From positions 248,001 to 312,000 of the forward strand of contig JAPLQF010000025.1 of assembly GCA_026399875.1 (NCBI GenBank): a DNA stretch of 64,000 nt. Direction: 5' to 3'. A model generated the notes under the pieces. The model saw nothing but the letters and a program-made list of their open reading frames with translations, was not told the DNA's origin and searched no databases. Source of the stretch: Burkholderiales bacterium. Lineage in GTDB: Bacteria; Pseudomonadota; Gammaproteobacteria; Burkholderiales; Burkholderiaceae_E. Of the stretch, positions 1 to 9,102 are shown piece after piece (position 1 is the stretch's first letter; the number at the start of each line of letters is the position of its first letter). The position numbers and the translations under genes are program-made.

Positions 1-1447
1 CCTTGATCGAGTTTTCGGGTGCATCCGCCACCTCAGGGGCCCGAAAGCTGTGTCCCCTCAGGCGAGCGAATTCGAGCCGACCCTCCAGTTCGAGGGCGCG
101 GGTCGCGCACCAGTTTCGGACGTTGGCTGAGGTGGTGCGCTGAGAGATCGTGCGCAGCACCGCAGCCAATTGAGCGCGTTCTTCAGGCGAGCCGCCATCG
201 GCCCGACCGTGCGTCCCCGGCTGCGATCTGACCAACCAGCTTGCGAGTTCCAGTGCCCAGCGCACATCGTCGCCGGCGAGCGCCTCGATCGATTGCTGTC
301 GCACCGCATCACGTCCGCCGAAGCCGGCGATCAGTCGATTGGCACGCTCCAGCGGCGGCATCGGAAAGAGCGACGACTCGACACCATCGAACCAGCCGAT
401 CAGGCCAGTCTGGATCTGGCGTACATGGTGCTCGACCAGGCCATAGAACTGCTGCGTGAAGTAAGTGCGCTTGAAGCGCTCGGGCAGTTGCACGAACTGC
501 GTGAGCTCATCGGCCGACAGGCCTTTGTTGAGTCCGCGAACCGTCTGGTCCCACAGGAACTGGATTGCATCTCGGTAGTCGGTCACCACTGCCTTGATTT
601 GCTCAGCCCCCGACAGCGCCGGGCCATGAGCCCCGACCAGATGCTCGGCATTCAGTGCGTTGAGGTGGTCCAGGCCGGCAAGGAGCACTCTCGGGTCGCG
701 ATATTCCTCGCCTCTGATCGCAAAAACGTTGAAGAGCGCCGGCCACACAAGATTGTTGACCGCGACACCGAGCTGCGGAAACCAGATCGTCACCGAGTCA
801 TCGGCGTCTGAGGAAGCCGGCATGAACTCGACCTGAAGGCCTGCGATCGTGGCCGAGGTGGGCGTATCAAAGACGTTTGTGGGCGCAACGAAGCCGGTCG
901 TGAACGGCGCATGTGCCGGATTGCGAAAGAAAGGCCCCAGGCCCACGCTGACCACGCCGTCGGGGCCGTCAAGCGGCAACCTGATGCCAAACTGCTGCAC
1001 CAGACCTCGCTGGTACATCGGTGCGATTTCGCCACCGGTGCGGCGTCGATTGGTGACGACCCTGGCGTGCGACCAGATCGGCAGCGACTCGCTGCCGGGT
1101 ATGGCGGCGGTGCCGGCCACATAGTGAAAATGCGTGTAAATCACGGCGACGATCGGTGCGTCGGTTTTTTCGCGCAGACGGTCGATGGCGCACTGCATTT
1201 CCTGGATCGACTCGCCGGTGTCGATCGCGATCAGTCCTTGCGGCCCTTGTACGAAAGTCTGGTTCGACAGGCCGTTGCCAACGAAGCTCCAGACCCCCTC
1301 GCGGACTTCCTCAAAACGCTCGGCAACTCGGCTTGCCTGCTCGATCGCCAGTCGGTGTGCGCGCTGGCCTTGCGGCCCGATGCCTGTCGCGGTGTCGTCC
1401 GGCGCGAAGCTTGCCGCCAGGTCATTGCGTGTCGTCATTTTCGTCAT
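1..1447 (-). CDS. MBL-fold protein of the alkylsulfatase (SdsA/BDS1) family, 3' end cut off by the window
   Basis: The frame is open from an ATG at 1447 to the left edge, about 482 codons with no stop in the window. A GGAG lies about 8 nt before the ATG; a second in-frame ATG is at 1438. The N-terminal third reads as a metallo-beta-lactamase fold (QGLIAIDTGES, then VIYTHFHYVAGT). The centre has the alkylsulfatase-like FNVFAIRGEEYRDP and a GAHGP loop, followed by the helical dimerisation region. Family members normally carry HxHxDH plus later Glu and His zinc ligands. Here the first motif is HFHYVA, and the later segment reads VNNLVWPALFN where active enzymes have Glu and His. I infer a divergent or non-sulfatase member whose metal binding is doubtful. 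It precedes the reductase at 1472 on the same strand by different start sites, so it is the last gene of a possible minus-strand run. Confidence 0.75.
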   Translation of the reverse strand, partial: MTKMTTRNDLAASFAPDDTATGIGPQGQRAHRLAIEQASRVAERFEEVREGVWSFVGNGLSNQTFVQGPQGLIAIDTGESIQEMQCAIDRLREKTDAPIVAVIYTHFHYVAGTAAIPGSESLPIWSHARVVTNRRRTGGEIAPMYQRGLVQQFGIRLPLDGPDGVVSVGLGPFFRNPAHAPFTTGFVAPTNVFDTPTSATIAGLQVEFMPASSDADDSVTIWFPQLGVAVNNLVWPALFNVFAIRGEEYRDPRVLLAGLDHLNALNAEHLVGAHGPALSGAEQIKAVVTDYRDAIQFLWDQTVRGLNKGLSADELTQFVQLPERFKRTYFTQQFYGLVEHHVRQIQTGLIGWFDGVESSLFPMPPLERANRLIAGFGGRDAVRQQSIEALAGDDVRWALELASWLVRSQPGTHGRADGGSPEERAQLAAVLRTISQRTTSANVRNWCATRALELEGRLEFARLRGHSFRAPEVADAPENSIK

Positions 1448-1471
1448 TTCCGAGGTCTCCGTGTGATTCGT

Positions 1472-2503
1472 TCAGACAGCGCAGACCTGGACCAGTCTCT
1501 TGCCGAGTGCGTCGCCCTTGAGCATTCCGAGCAGTGCCGTGGGTGCCTGTTCGATGCCATGGACAATGTCTTCGTGAAAGGTCATCTCGCCGGCATTGAA
1601 CCAGGGCGCAGCACGCAGCTGGTAGGCCGGCAGTTTATGTACATGGTCATAGACGATGTAGCCGGTCATCACGATGCGCTTGGACACCATCAGCTGCATG
1701 CCGCGAACGCCCGGATCCTTGACTTCGTTATAGCGCGAGATCATGCCGCACAGCGGAAAGCGTGCCGCGACATTCGCATGCCGCAGCGCGGCCTCAAGCG
1801 TTGTACCACCGACATTGTCCAGATAGACATCGATGCCCTTGGGGCACAGCTCGCTCAGGGCGTCGTCCATGTCGCGGGTCTTGTAATTGAAGGCGGCGTC
1901 GTAGCCGCAATGCTTGAGCACGAAGTCGACCTTGTCGTCGCTGCCCACCGAACCGACGACGCGCGCGCCGGCGCGCTTGGCGAACTGCCCGGCGAGTTGC
2001 CCGATGGTGCCTGCCGCCGACGAGATATAGACCGTGTCGCCCGGGCTGGGCTTGCCAAGCTCGATTGCACCGACCCAGGCGGTCAGCCCCGGCATGCCGA
2101 GCGCTGAAATCGCCAGGCTCGGTCGCCCCAGCTCTGGCCCGATCTTGTGCAGACCTTCGCCTCGCGCCACCACGGTACGCAGCGCCCAATCAAGAAAGCC
2201 CCAGACGAAATCACCCTCGCGAAAGCGCTCATTGCGCGATTCGATCACGCGTCCGACCACCCTAGACACCATCGGCTTGCCGAGCGCAAAGCCGGGTGCA
2301 TACGACTGGCCGGCGTCCATCCGGCCACGCAGATAGGGGTCAAGCGATAACCAGACCGCCTGAACGGTGACGTCTTGCGGGCCGCACTCGGGCTCGGCGC
2401 AGGCTTCGATCTGGAAGCAGGACTCGTCTGGCCAGCCTGTGGGCCGCTTGGCAAGCAGGATGCGGGTGTTGGTCGTGGTGTACTGGTGTGAGCTCTGGTT
2501 CAT
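1472..2503 (-). CDS. NADP-dependent medium-chain oxidoreductase (CurA/YncB-like, zinc-independent)
   Basis: A 343-residue protein of the zinc-free MDR group that includes leukotriene B4 dehydrogenase and curcumin reductase; these reduce activated C=C bonds with NADPH. The N-terminal part has the family block LDPYLRGRM. The nucleotide-binding part reads SSAAGTIGQLAGQFA followed by GARVVGSVGSDDK, the glycine-rich AxxGxxG turn of this family. No alcohol-dehydrogenase zinc cysteines are present. The longest frame begins at 2557, but the ATG at 2503 has GGAG 8 nt upstream and matches the usual N-terminus (NTRILLAKRPTG), so it was chosen. The gene lies 24 nt upstream of the MBL-family gene on the same strand and may share a transcript with it. 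The natural substrate cannot be told. Confidence 0.85.
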   Translation of the reverse strand: MNQSSHQYTTTNTRILLAKRPTGWPDESCFQIEACAEPECGPQDVTVQAVWLSLDPYLRGRMDAGQSYAPGFALGKPMVSRVVGRVIESRNERFREGDFVWGFLDWALRTVVARGEGLHKIGPELGRPSLAISALGMPGLTAWVGAIELGKPSPGDTVYISSAAGTIGQLAGQFAKRAGARVVGSVGSDDKVDFVLKHCGYDAAFNYKTRDMDDALSELCPKGIDVYLDNVGGTTLEAALRHANVAARFPLCGMISRYNEVKDPGVRGMQLMVSKRIVMTGYIVYDHVHKLPAYQLRAAPWFNAGEMTFHEDIVHGIEQAPTALLGMLKGDALGKRLVQVCAV

Positions 2504-2555
2504 ATCGCGTCTCCTGGGGTCGTGATCGGATGGTCTTGGCCGGATTTCGGTCTGC

Positions 2556-2583
2556 AATAAAAAAAGCCCGCATCGCTGCGGGC
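2556..2583 (-). terminator. Rho-independent terminator after the dehydrogenase at 2601-3605
   Basis: A 7-bp perfect stem (GCCCGCA with TGCGGGC, 2566-2572 and 2577-2583) has a 4-nt loop. On the minus strand it is followed by a run of T (2556-2565). It sits 18 nt past the stop of the upstream dehydrogenase, so that gene is probably transcribed apart from the reductase at 1472. Confidence 0.85.
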
Positions 2584-2600
2584 CTGTCGACGGTCAGGCT

Positions 2601-3605
2601 TCAAGGGGTCAGCACCACCTTCACGGCTTCATTGGCCTGGATCTGTGTTTCGTAGGCCTGCGAGGCGTCTTCAAGCGCAAACCGGTGGGTGATCAGCGGC
2701 TTGCGATCGATTTGTCGTGTGCTGATGAGTGCCATCGCCTGGACGAAATCGGCTGGTGTCCAGGCCCAGGATCCGACCAGCTGGATACCCTTGCGCACCA
2801 GCACATTGACGTCCAGTTCGATCTTCCGTTCGAAGACAGCCACAACGATCACTTTGCCGTTCTGGCGAACCAGTCCGATCGCCTGCTCAAGGACGGTCGT
2901 GCCCTTGAAGTGGGCTGTCGCGCCAGCGCAGTCGAACACGGTATCGATATTGCTCTCGGCAGATTCGAGCAGACTCAATTCAGCCGCGCCGTGCATGGCC
3001 TTCAGGCGGGCAACCGCATCTTCCTGCGAGGCGTTGATCGTGAAATCAGCGCCGAGTTGCTCGGCCAGTGCCAGACGTCGCGCAGAGAGGTCGACAACAA
3101 TCGTGCGCGCCTTGCAGCGTGCCTTGATGCATTGGAGGATCCCGAGTCCGATGATGCCGGCGCCCATGATCACCAGGACCTGATCGTCTTGCGGGTCAGC
3201 CAGATTGACTGCATGAAGCGAGGTGGCGAGGGGTTCGTTGGTTGCGGCTTCTTCGAAGCTGATGTCGTCAGGAATCGGAATCATGCGGCTGGCGATCTGC
3301 GGTGTGATCCGCAGAAACTCCGCATTGCCGCCCATGCTGACCGTGGTGTAGCGCCCGCCGACCTTCACAGACGGCATCTCGCCGCGAATTTCCACGATCT
3401 CGCCGCTGAACTCATGGCCGAGGATTCGGCCTTGCTCGATTGGCAGCCCAAGCTGAAGAAACAGGCCTTCACGATAGGTGTGCAGATCAGATCCGCAAAT
3501 GCCGCAGGCTTTGATCCGCATCAGCGCCTCGCCCTCATTCAATTCGGGTCGGGGGACCTCTTCGAATCGGATGTCGCGTGGGCCATGAAAAACCGCGGCT
3601 TTCAT
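2601..3605 (-). CDS. Zinc-binding alcohol dehydrogenase-family protein (sorbitol/threonine dehydrogenase-like)
   Basis: A 334-residue MDR enzyme. The catalytic-zinc region is visible: ACGICGSDLHTY and then GHEFSGEI. The Rossmann segment reads IMGAGIIGLGILQ, with an acidic residue ending the second strand (TIVVDLSARR), which favours NAD over NADP. The four-cysteine structural-zinc lobe found in many relatives is absent near residues 90-110. The track frame opens at 3632, but the ATG at 3605 has AAGGA about 10 nt upstream and starts the canonical MKAAVFHGP. A terminator follows. It probably oxidises a polyol or secondary alcohol; the substrate is unknown. Confidence 0.85.
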   Translation of the reverse strand: MKAAVFHGPRDIRFEEVPRPELNEGEALMRIKACGICGSDLHTYREGLFLQLGLPIEQGRILGHEFSGEIVEIRGEMPSVKVGGRYTTVSMGGNAEFLRITPQIASRMIPIPDDISFEEAATNEPLATSLHAVNLADPQDDQVLVIMGAGIIGLGILQCIKARCKARTIVVDLSARRLALAEQLGADFTINASQEDAVARLKAMHGAAELSLLESAESNIDTVFDCAGATAHFKGTTVLEQAIGLVRQNGKVIVVAVFERKIELDVNVLVRKGIQLVGSWAWTPADFVQAMALISTRQIDRKPLITHRFALEDASQAYETQIQANEAVKVVLTP

Positions 3606-3665
3606 GATGGCTTGTCCTTCAGTCTGGCGCACGGGTCGACCCGTGCGCGTTGAGGGTGGGTGGCC

Positions 3666-4049
3666 TTACTTCTTGGGCGGGCGGTGCAGGCCGCAAAGCT
3701 TGTTGCCATCCGGGTCGCGCAGGTAGGCCAGATAGAGCTTGCCTGCAGGACCCTCGCGAAAGCCGGGAGGGTCTTCGCAGGTTGTGCCGCCATTGGCGAT
3801 TCCGGCTGCATGAAAGGCAGCGCCTTGTTCGGGTGACTCCAGCAGGAATCCGAGCGTGCTGCCATTGCCGAATGTCGCGGGCTGGCCGTTGATCGGCGTG
3901 GTGATTGCGAAAGTGCCAGCGGGGCTGCGGTAGAAATAGCGATTGTTGTTGGCGACTCCGGGGCCGATGCCGATCGTGCCGAGAAGCGCGTCGTAAAACT
4001 TCCTGGAAACCTCAAGATCGTTAACGCCGACCATCACATGACTGAACAT
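3666..4049 (-). CDS. VOC (glyoxalase/bleomycin-resistance fold) family protein
   Basis: A 127-residue single-module vicinal-oxygen-chelate protein beginning MFSHVMVGVNDL. It has the typical FYDALLG helix and a C-terminal YLRDPDGNKLCGLH strand. In this fold a metal is held by His/Glu residues; His at the N-terminal strand (SHVMVG) and near the C-terminus are candidates. Two in-frame ATGs lie at 4055 and 4049. The second is 6 nt from AAGGAG while the first is only 2 nt away, so 4049 is preferred. Many such genes encode lactoylglutathione-lyase-like or dioxygenase-like proteins of unknown substrate. Confidence 0.8.
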   Translation of the reverse strand: MFSHVMVGVNDLEVSRKFYDALLGTIGIGPGVANNNRYFYRSPAGTFAITTPINGQPATFGNGSTLGFLLESPEQGAAFHAAGIANGGTTCEDPPGFREGPAGKLYLAYLRDPDGNKLCGLHRPPKK

Positions 4050-4222
4050 TCTCATCTCCTTTTATTGGCCCTGCTTCGAATGCAGTGGCCTCGGCGGATG
4101 TTAACCGATGGTCGGGTGTGCACCGTCCGCTTCGCTTCGCTTGACAGGCGCGCACCTCTCCCACATCGCAACTGTGTTATCAACGGGCATCATGGTTGAA
4201 ACCGACGTGAAGGAGTGAATCC

Positions 4223-4420
4223 ATGCAGCAGGAATTCAAGGTGCAAGGCATGACCTGCGGCCACTGTGTGAAGGCAGTGACCCAGGCCGTTCAGCTTCTC
4301 GACAATACCGCGGTGGGCTCGGTCGAGCTCGATTCCGGCAAGGTGGTGATCAGCTCGGGCGTGTCCCGTGAGCGGCTGGTCGAGGCGATTCGGGACGAGG
4401 GGTATGCCGTCGTGACGTGA
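4223..4420 (+). CDS. Heavy-metal-associated domain protein (CopZ-like copper chaperone)
   Basis: A 65-residue HMA domain with the metal-binding GMTCGHC at residues 9-15 and the closing helix VEAIRDEGYAVV. Free-standing proteins of this type bind Cu(I) through the two Cys and hand it to P-type ATPases or regulators in the cytoplasm. AAGGAG lies about 8 nt before the ATG. No copper ATPase or MerR-type regulator is adjacent in this window, so its partner must be elsewhere. It is flanked by genes on the opposite strand and is probably monocistronic. Confidence 0.88.
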   Translation: MQQEFKVQGMTCGHCVKAVTQAVQLLDNTAVGSVELDSGKVVISSGVSRERLVEAIRDEGYAVVT

Positions 4421-4466
4421 GCCACACCAGGATTCTGGTGCCAAGCGAAAACTCTCGCGGGTTGGT

Positions 4467-5723
4467 TCACATGCCATTGCCGGGTGCGTCGCGAGGAAGG
4501 ATGTCCCGACGCCAGGTGATCGCCAGTGCGAGTGTGAGCAGCAAGCCGCAGACCACCATGCTGATCGCAGTCTCCTGGTAGCCGATCCTGGGGATCAGCG
4601 CGCCGGCAATCAGCATACCGAGCGGCAAGGGATAAATCGCCAGCATCCTCACACCCATGATCCGGCTTCTGAAACGCTGATCCGATGTGCGCAGCAATAT
4701 GACGGTGAGTGTCAGCATGCTGAGGCTTTGCATGATTCCGGCACACAGCAGCAGGCCCATCGCGACGCGCACGTCGCTCGCCATCGCAAAGCCCAGCAGA
4801 AAGATGAACCAGATCGCGCAGGCTGCCACCATCGTGCGCGCCGGGCGCAAATAGGGCCCCAGCACGCTGATCGCGATTGACCCGATCAGGGCGCCGAGTG
4901 AAAAGCTGGCGACCAACTGGCCAAGGCCCTGCTGGTCCAGATGAAAGACGTTGCGCGCGATGTAGGGCATCAGGCCAAGGGTCAGCGGATAGGCGGTGAG
5001 ATTGACCAGCGCGGCGACACTCATCGAGGCCAGCATCCGTGGTGTGCGCCAGATATAGACGATGCCTTCCTTCAAGTCGAGCCATGGCGAGGCTTTGGGG
5101 GCAGCATTGATCCCGACGGCGCTCGCCGGGCTGGCGATCGGCTTGCCGTCGGTGAACAGCGTCAGCAGCGCGCCGGCAAGATAGATGCCGGTAATGACCA
5201 TGTATGCCGGTGCCATCCCGAAAATCGCCATGAATCCTGTGCCGAGCAGCGCACCACCGATCTTGGCCGAGTCCATGGTGGTGCGCGAGATGCCCATCGC
5301 GGCCACCAGATGGGAAGGGGGTACGGTTGCCCCGACCAGAGCGCTGCGCAGGCCGATATCGGTTGGTCGGATCAGCCCGGACAGGGCAGCGATGACCAGT
5401 ACCCCGATTGGGCTGAGTTGATCGGTGCTTGCCAGAAAGAGAATGACTCCGGCAAAAAGTGCATAGCAAAAACGCATCGCGCAGAGCACCTTGCTCGCGC
5501 CAAGCCGGTCGCCCACCACACCGATCAGCGGCGATAGCAAGGTGCCGACGAACTGCAGTGCACCGAAGATCGTGAGCAGAGTGACCGATCCGCTCTCGAC
5601 CAGGACATACCAACCCAGAATCAGGGTTTCCATCTCCATTGCCGAGGCGGTGCACAGATCGGCCGGCCACTGGAAGCGGAAACTTCGGGTGCGAAAAGGC
5701 GCCAGCGCAGCGATTTCGCTCAT
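4467..5723 (-). CDS. MFS transporter (MFS_3/EntS-like exporter)
   Basis: A protein of about 418 residues with some twelve hydrophobic segments and the conserved cytoplasmic loop GVVGDRLGASKVL after the second helix. Overall it resembles the MFS_3 group that includes the enterobactin exporter EntS and macrolide exporters. Further in-frame starts exist at 5738 (ATG) and 5765 (GTG). None has a clear ribosome binding site, so the 5' end is uncertain. It is divergent from the SDR gene at 5895 and convergent with the HMA gene. Export of a small metabolite is likely but the substrate cannot be read from sequence. Confidence 0.82.
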   Translation of the reverse strand: MSEIAALAPFRTRSFRFQWPADLCTASAMEMETLILGWYVLVESGSVTLLTIFGALQFVGTLLSPLIGVVGDRLGASKVLCAMRFCYALFAGVILFLASTDQLSPIGVLVIAALSGLIRPTDIGLRSALVGATVPPSHLVAAMGISRTTMDSAKIGGALLGTGFMAIFGMAPAYMVITGIYLAGALLTLFTDGKPIASPASAVGINAAPKASPWLDLKEGIVYIWRTPRMLASMSVAALVNLTAYPLTLGLMPYIARNVFHLDQQGLGQLVASFSLGALIGSIAISVLGPYLRPARTMVAACAIWFIFLLGFAMASDVRVAMGLLLCAGIMQSLSMLTLTVILLRTSDQRFRSRIMGVRMLAIYPLPLGMLIAGALIPRIGYQETAISMVVCGLLLTLALAITWRRDILPRDAPGNGM

Positions 5724-5894
5724 CGCGCGTCGGATCATTCGAACGGAATCGCGGGGTGCGCGCACTTATTCGAATCGATGGCGAACGGCGGATGGCGCCG
5801 AAGTGCAAAGGCAATCGACAAGTCCCTGTCTCCCTGAATTTCAGGCGATCATGCCCGTGTGCAAGCGACTGGTCTACGAATGGAGTCATTTCTG

Positions 5895-6701
5895 ATGAGA
5901 ATGCAGAGCAAAGTGGTCATCGTTATCGGAGCAGGGCAGAGTCCCGGCGAAGGTATCGGCAATGGGCGGGCATCGGTGCTGCTCTATGCCCGCGAAGGGG
6001 CTCGGGTGCTGGCGGTCGACACGAACCTCGCGTCGGTGCAGGAGACCGCAGCCGCGGTGCTTGAGGCAGGGGGGCAGTGTGTGGCCTTCCAGGGCGATGT
6101 TCGCAACGAGGCTGATATGGCGGCGGTCGTCGCGCAGGCGCAGGCGCTCTGGGGTCGCATCGATGTGCTGCACTACAACGTTGGTGTGAGTCTGTCGGGC
6201 GGCGACCGAAAGGTACAGGATCTGACCGAGGCGGCCTTCGACAATGTGAATGCGATCAACCTGCGCGGCTATGTGATGGCTGTCAAGCATGCGCTGCCGG
6301 TGATGCAGGCGCAGCGCTCGGGCGTCATCCTTGCAATTTCGTCGGTTGCGGCATGGTCGGCGACTTATCCGATGGTTGCCTATAAGACCAGCAAGGCCGG
6401 CATGATTGCCTTCACCGAACAGGTCGCTCGCCTGAACGCCGAATTCGGCATTCGTGCCAATGCGGTATTGCCTGGGCTGATGGACACCCCGATGGCGGTC
6501 GATACCCGTGCTCGAGAGCTGAACCGGCCGCGCGGCGAGATCGCGGCGATGCGCGATGCAAGGGTGCCGCTTGGTCGCAAGATGGGCTCGGGCTGGGATA
6601 CCGCCTATGCCTGTCTTTTCCTGGCAAGCGACGAGGCCAGGTTCATTACCGGCATCGCCTTGCCAGTCGACGGCGGGGCAAGTCTGCGGGGCGGCGATTA
6701 G
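5895..6701 (+). CDS. SDR-family NAD(P)-dependent oxidoreductase
   Basis: A 268-residue classical short-chain dehydrogenase. The coenzyme motif is expanded (GAGQSPGEGIGNG rather than plain TGxxxGxG). An Asp after strand two (VLAVDTNL) suggests NAD preference. A catalytic Ser (ISSVAAWS) and YKTSK motif are present, and the C-terminus reads ITGIALPVDGGASL. The ATG at 5895 follows GGAG by 9 nt and is preferred to the longer frame start at 5859. It converges on serA, 26 nt away. Substrate unknown; the family acts on hydroxyl and keto groups of many small molecules. Confidence 0.85.
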   Translation: MRMQSKVVIVIGAGQSPGEGIGNGRASVLLYAREGARVLAVDTNLASVQETAAAVLEAGGQCVAFQGDVRNEADMAAVVAQAQALWGRIDVLHYNVGVSLSGGDRKVQDLTEAAFDNVNAINLRGYVMAVKHALPVMQAQRSGVILAISSVAAWSATYPMVAYKTSKAGMIAFTEQVARLNAEFGIRANAVLPGLMDTPMAVDTRARELNRPRGEIAAMRDARVPLGRKMGSGWDTAYACLFLASDEARFITGIALPVDGGASLRGGD

Positions 6702-6727
6702 CGAACGGTCGCCAGGCAGCGTGTTCC

Positions 6728-7918
6728 TCAGCCCGCTGCAGCGGGCGGCAGGACCCGTACACGAATCACATGCTGTACTGCCTTGATGGCTGCGACTGCC
6801 TCATCGGTGATGCTGTTTTCGGCATCGATGATGTTGATGCCCAGATCCCCACGACTCTTGTTGACCATGTCGAGAACGTTGATCCGATTTTCGGCGAGCA
6901 CTGACAACACCTGCCCGAGAACGCCCGACACATTGTCGTTGAGTACGGTGATGCGGGTGGCACCGGAAGCACGCTCGAGTCGAACCGCCGGAAAGTTCAC
7001 CGAGTTCGTGACATTGCCATTCTCAAGATAGTCGATGATCTGGTTGGCGGCCATGACTGCGCAGTTTTCTTCAGACTCCTCGGTGCTGGCGCCGATGTGA
7101 GGCATCGCGATCACCTTGGGATGGTTCAGCAGCAAGGGCTCGGGGAAATCGCAGACATAGCGGCCAAGCTTGCCGGCATCGAGGCTTCGCTTGATCGCGG
7201 CTGCATCAACGATGGTTTCGCGAGCGAAGTTCAGGATGACCGTAGCGGGCTTGACCAGTTTCAGCGCGTCGTCGTTGATCAGGTGGTGGGTCGCCTCAAT
7301 CGCCGGTACATGCAGCGAGATGAAGTCGGCTCGCGCCAGCAGTGCCTGCAGGTTTTCCATCCGGGTCACGGCATTGGACAGCCGCCATGCCGCATCGACT
7401 GACAGGGCCGGGTCGAAACCCAGGACCTTCATGTCAAGGGCCAGTGCCACGTCGGCCACCATTGACCCGATTGCGCCAAGACCGACGATGCCCAGCGTCT
7501 TGCCCCGCAGCTCAATGCCGGCGAAACGGGCCTTTTCCTTTTCGAGGAGGGTAGACATTTCGGCGGCATCGGTGATGGCCCCGAGGCTGTTGACATACTC
7601 AATGCCCGGGAGGATGCCGCGTGCAGACAGCAGCATGCCGGCAAGCACCAGTTCTTTGACCGCGTTGGCGTTTGCGCCGGGTGTATTGAAGACCACAATG
7701 CCGGCTGCGCTGCACTGGGGAACCGGTACGTTGTTGACACCGGCCCCGGCACGCGCGATGGTCAGCAGCGTGTCGGGAAAGGTGATGCCCTGGAGCTTCT
7801 CGCTGCGGATCAGGAACGCCTCCGGGTGGCCGATGTCGCTGCCCACCTCAAAGGTCTGCCGGTCAAAGCAATTCAGGCCTTTGACCGCGATCTTGTTATA
7901 GGTTCGAACTTTGTACAT
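6728..7918 (-). CDS. serA: D-3-phosphoglycerate dehydrogenase
   Basis: A 396-residue protein catalysing the first step of serine synthesis, 3-phosphoglycerate to 3-phosphohydroxypyruvate with NAD. It shows the D-2-hydroxyacid dehydrogenase dinucleotide motif (GIVGLGAIGSMVAD), the catalytic Arg segment (LNFARETIVD), Glu in DFPEPLLLN, and the His segment MPHIGASTEES. A C-terminal ACT-type regulatory domain follows (ITVLNDNVSGVLGQVL), where serine feedback usually acts. The long frame opens at 8020 inside serC; the ATG at 7918 begins the natural MYKVRTYNKI. It sits 8 nt after the serC stop, so the two are co-transcribed and probably translationally linked. Confidence 0.93.
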   Translation of the reverse strand: MYKVRTYNKIAVKGLNCFDRQTFEVGSDIGHPEAFLIRSEKLQGITFPDTLLTIARAGAGVNNVPVPQCSAAGIVVFNTPGANANAVKELVLAGMLLSARGILPGIEYVNSLGAITDAAEMSTLLEKEKARFAGIELRGKTLGIVGLGAIGSMVADVALALDMKVLGFDPALSVDAAWRLSNAVTRMENLQALLARADFISLHVPAIEATHHLINDDALKLVKPATVILNFARETIVDAAAIKRSLDAGKLGRYVCDFPEPLLLNHPKVIAMPHIGASTEESEENCAVMAANQIIDYLENGNVTNSVNFPAVRLERASGATRITVLNDNVSGVLGQVLSVLAENRINVLDMVNKSRGDLGINIIDAENSITDEAVAAIKAVQHVIRVRVLPPAAAG

Positions 7919-7926
7919 GGCGATGC

Positions 7927-9054
7927 TCAGGCCGAAGCGGGTTGTTGGACCTGGCGATAGGCCCAGGCCAGCCAGGGCATGAGGGCCTCGAGGTCGGATG
8001 CTTCGACGGTCGCCCCACACCAGATTCGCAGACCCGCAGGCGCATCCTTGTAGGCGCCGATGTCATAGGCGACGCCTTCGGTGTCAAGCAGTTTGACCAT
8101 GGCGCTCACCTTGTCCGCCGGCAGCGCGACGCTCAGGCACACGCTGGTGTTGGAGCGGGTTGCCGGATCTTTCGCCAGAAAGGAGATCCAGTCATTGGCT
8201 GCGACAAAATCGGCGATCACCTTCAGATTTGCTTCGCTGCGGGCAATCGTGGCCTTGACGCCGCCGAGGCTGTCGACCCATTGCAGGGCGTCGAGATAGT
8301 CGGCGACGCACAGCATCGAGGGGGTGTTGATGGTTTCGCCCTTGAAAAGCCCTTCGGTGATCTTGCCGCCCGATTTCATGCGAAACACCTTGGGCATCGG
8401 CCAGGGCGGGCTGTAGCTTTCCAGCCTTTCGGCTGCTCGCGGACTGAGGATCAGCATGCCGTGACCTCCTTCGCCGCCAAGCACCTTCTGCCATGAGTAG
8501 GTGACGACATCGAGCTTGTCCCAGGGCATGTCCATCGCAAAGACCGCCGATGTCGCATCGCACAGCGTGAGGCCGGCACGATCGCCAGGAATCCAGTCAC
8601 CGTCTGGAACCCGTACGCCTGAGGTCGTCCCGTTCCAGACGAAGACCACGTCATTGCTGAAGTCGACGCTTGAGAGATCGGGCAGATCGCCGTAGTCGGA
8701 CTTGATCACGTTCACTTGCGGAAGCTTGAGCTGCTTCACGATGTCAGTGACCCATCCCGCGCTGAACGACTCCCACTCCAGCACGTCGATACCGCGCGGG
8801 CCGAGCAGCGACCACATGGCCATTTCGATCGCACCGGTGTCCGAGCCGGGTACCACCGCCACCCGATAGCCTTCCGGCAGCCCGAGCAATCGGGCGCTTT
8901 CGGTACAGGCAAGCGCCAGCGCCTTCTTGCCAACCGACGACCGGTGCGATCGGCCGAGCGTGTCGAGCTTGAGGGCGCTGACGTCATAGCCCGGACGCTT
9001 GGCGCAGGGTCCGGACGAAAAATTGGGGACGGTGGGCTTGACCGTGGGTCGCAT
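7927..9054 (-). CDS. serC: Phosphoserine aminotransferase (alphaproteobacterial/archaeal-type SerC)
   Basis: A 375-residue class-V PLP aminotransferase that converts 3-phosphohydroxypyruvate to phosphoserine with glutamate. The PLP lysine is in [13 protein letters not shown] (about residue 190). [12 protein letters not shown] at the N-terminus and [10 protein letters not shown] belong to the longer SerC subfamily, distinct from the E. coli form. AGAGG-like pairing precedes the ATG. serA follows 8 nt downstream, giving a two-gene serine operon. The final enzyme, SerB, is not in this window. Betaproteobacteria often have the E. coli-type SerC beside pheA/aroA, so a second copy or lateral acquisition is possible. 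Confidence 0.92.
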   Translation of the reverse strand: MRPTVKPTVPNFSSGPCAKRPGYDVSALKLDTLGRSHRSSVGKKALALACTESARLLGLPEGYRVAVVPGSDTGAIEMAMWSLLGPRGIDVLEWESFSAGWVTDIVKQLKLPQVNVIKSDYGDLPDLSSVDFSNDVVFVWNGTTSGVRVPDGDWIPGDRAGLTLCDATSAVFAMDMPWDKLDVVTYSWQKVLGGEGGHGMLILSPRAAERLESYSPPWPMPKVFRMKSGGKITEGLFKGETINTPSMLCVADYLDALQWVDSLGGVKATIARSEANLKVIADFVAANDWISFLAKDPATRSNTSVCLSVALPADKVSAMVKLLDTEGVAYDIGAYKDAPAGLRIWCGATVEASDLEALMPWLAWAYRQVQQPASA

Positions 9055-9102
9055 CGATGCCTCTTGTGTGGTGAATGGCGTTGTGGGAATACGAAAGCAA
9101 TT

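Noticed and set aside
911..2107. 398-codon plus-strand frame
   Set aside because: It is antisense to the MBL-family gene and the MDR reductase, both of which have clear domains and ribosome binding sites.
4141..4190. Copper-responsive (CueR-type) operator before the HMA gene
   Set aside because: A TTGACA is present, but no proper dyad or 19-20 nt spaced -10 box could be found.
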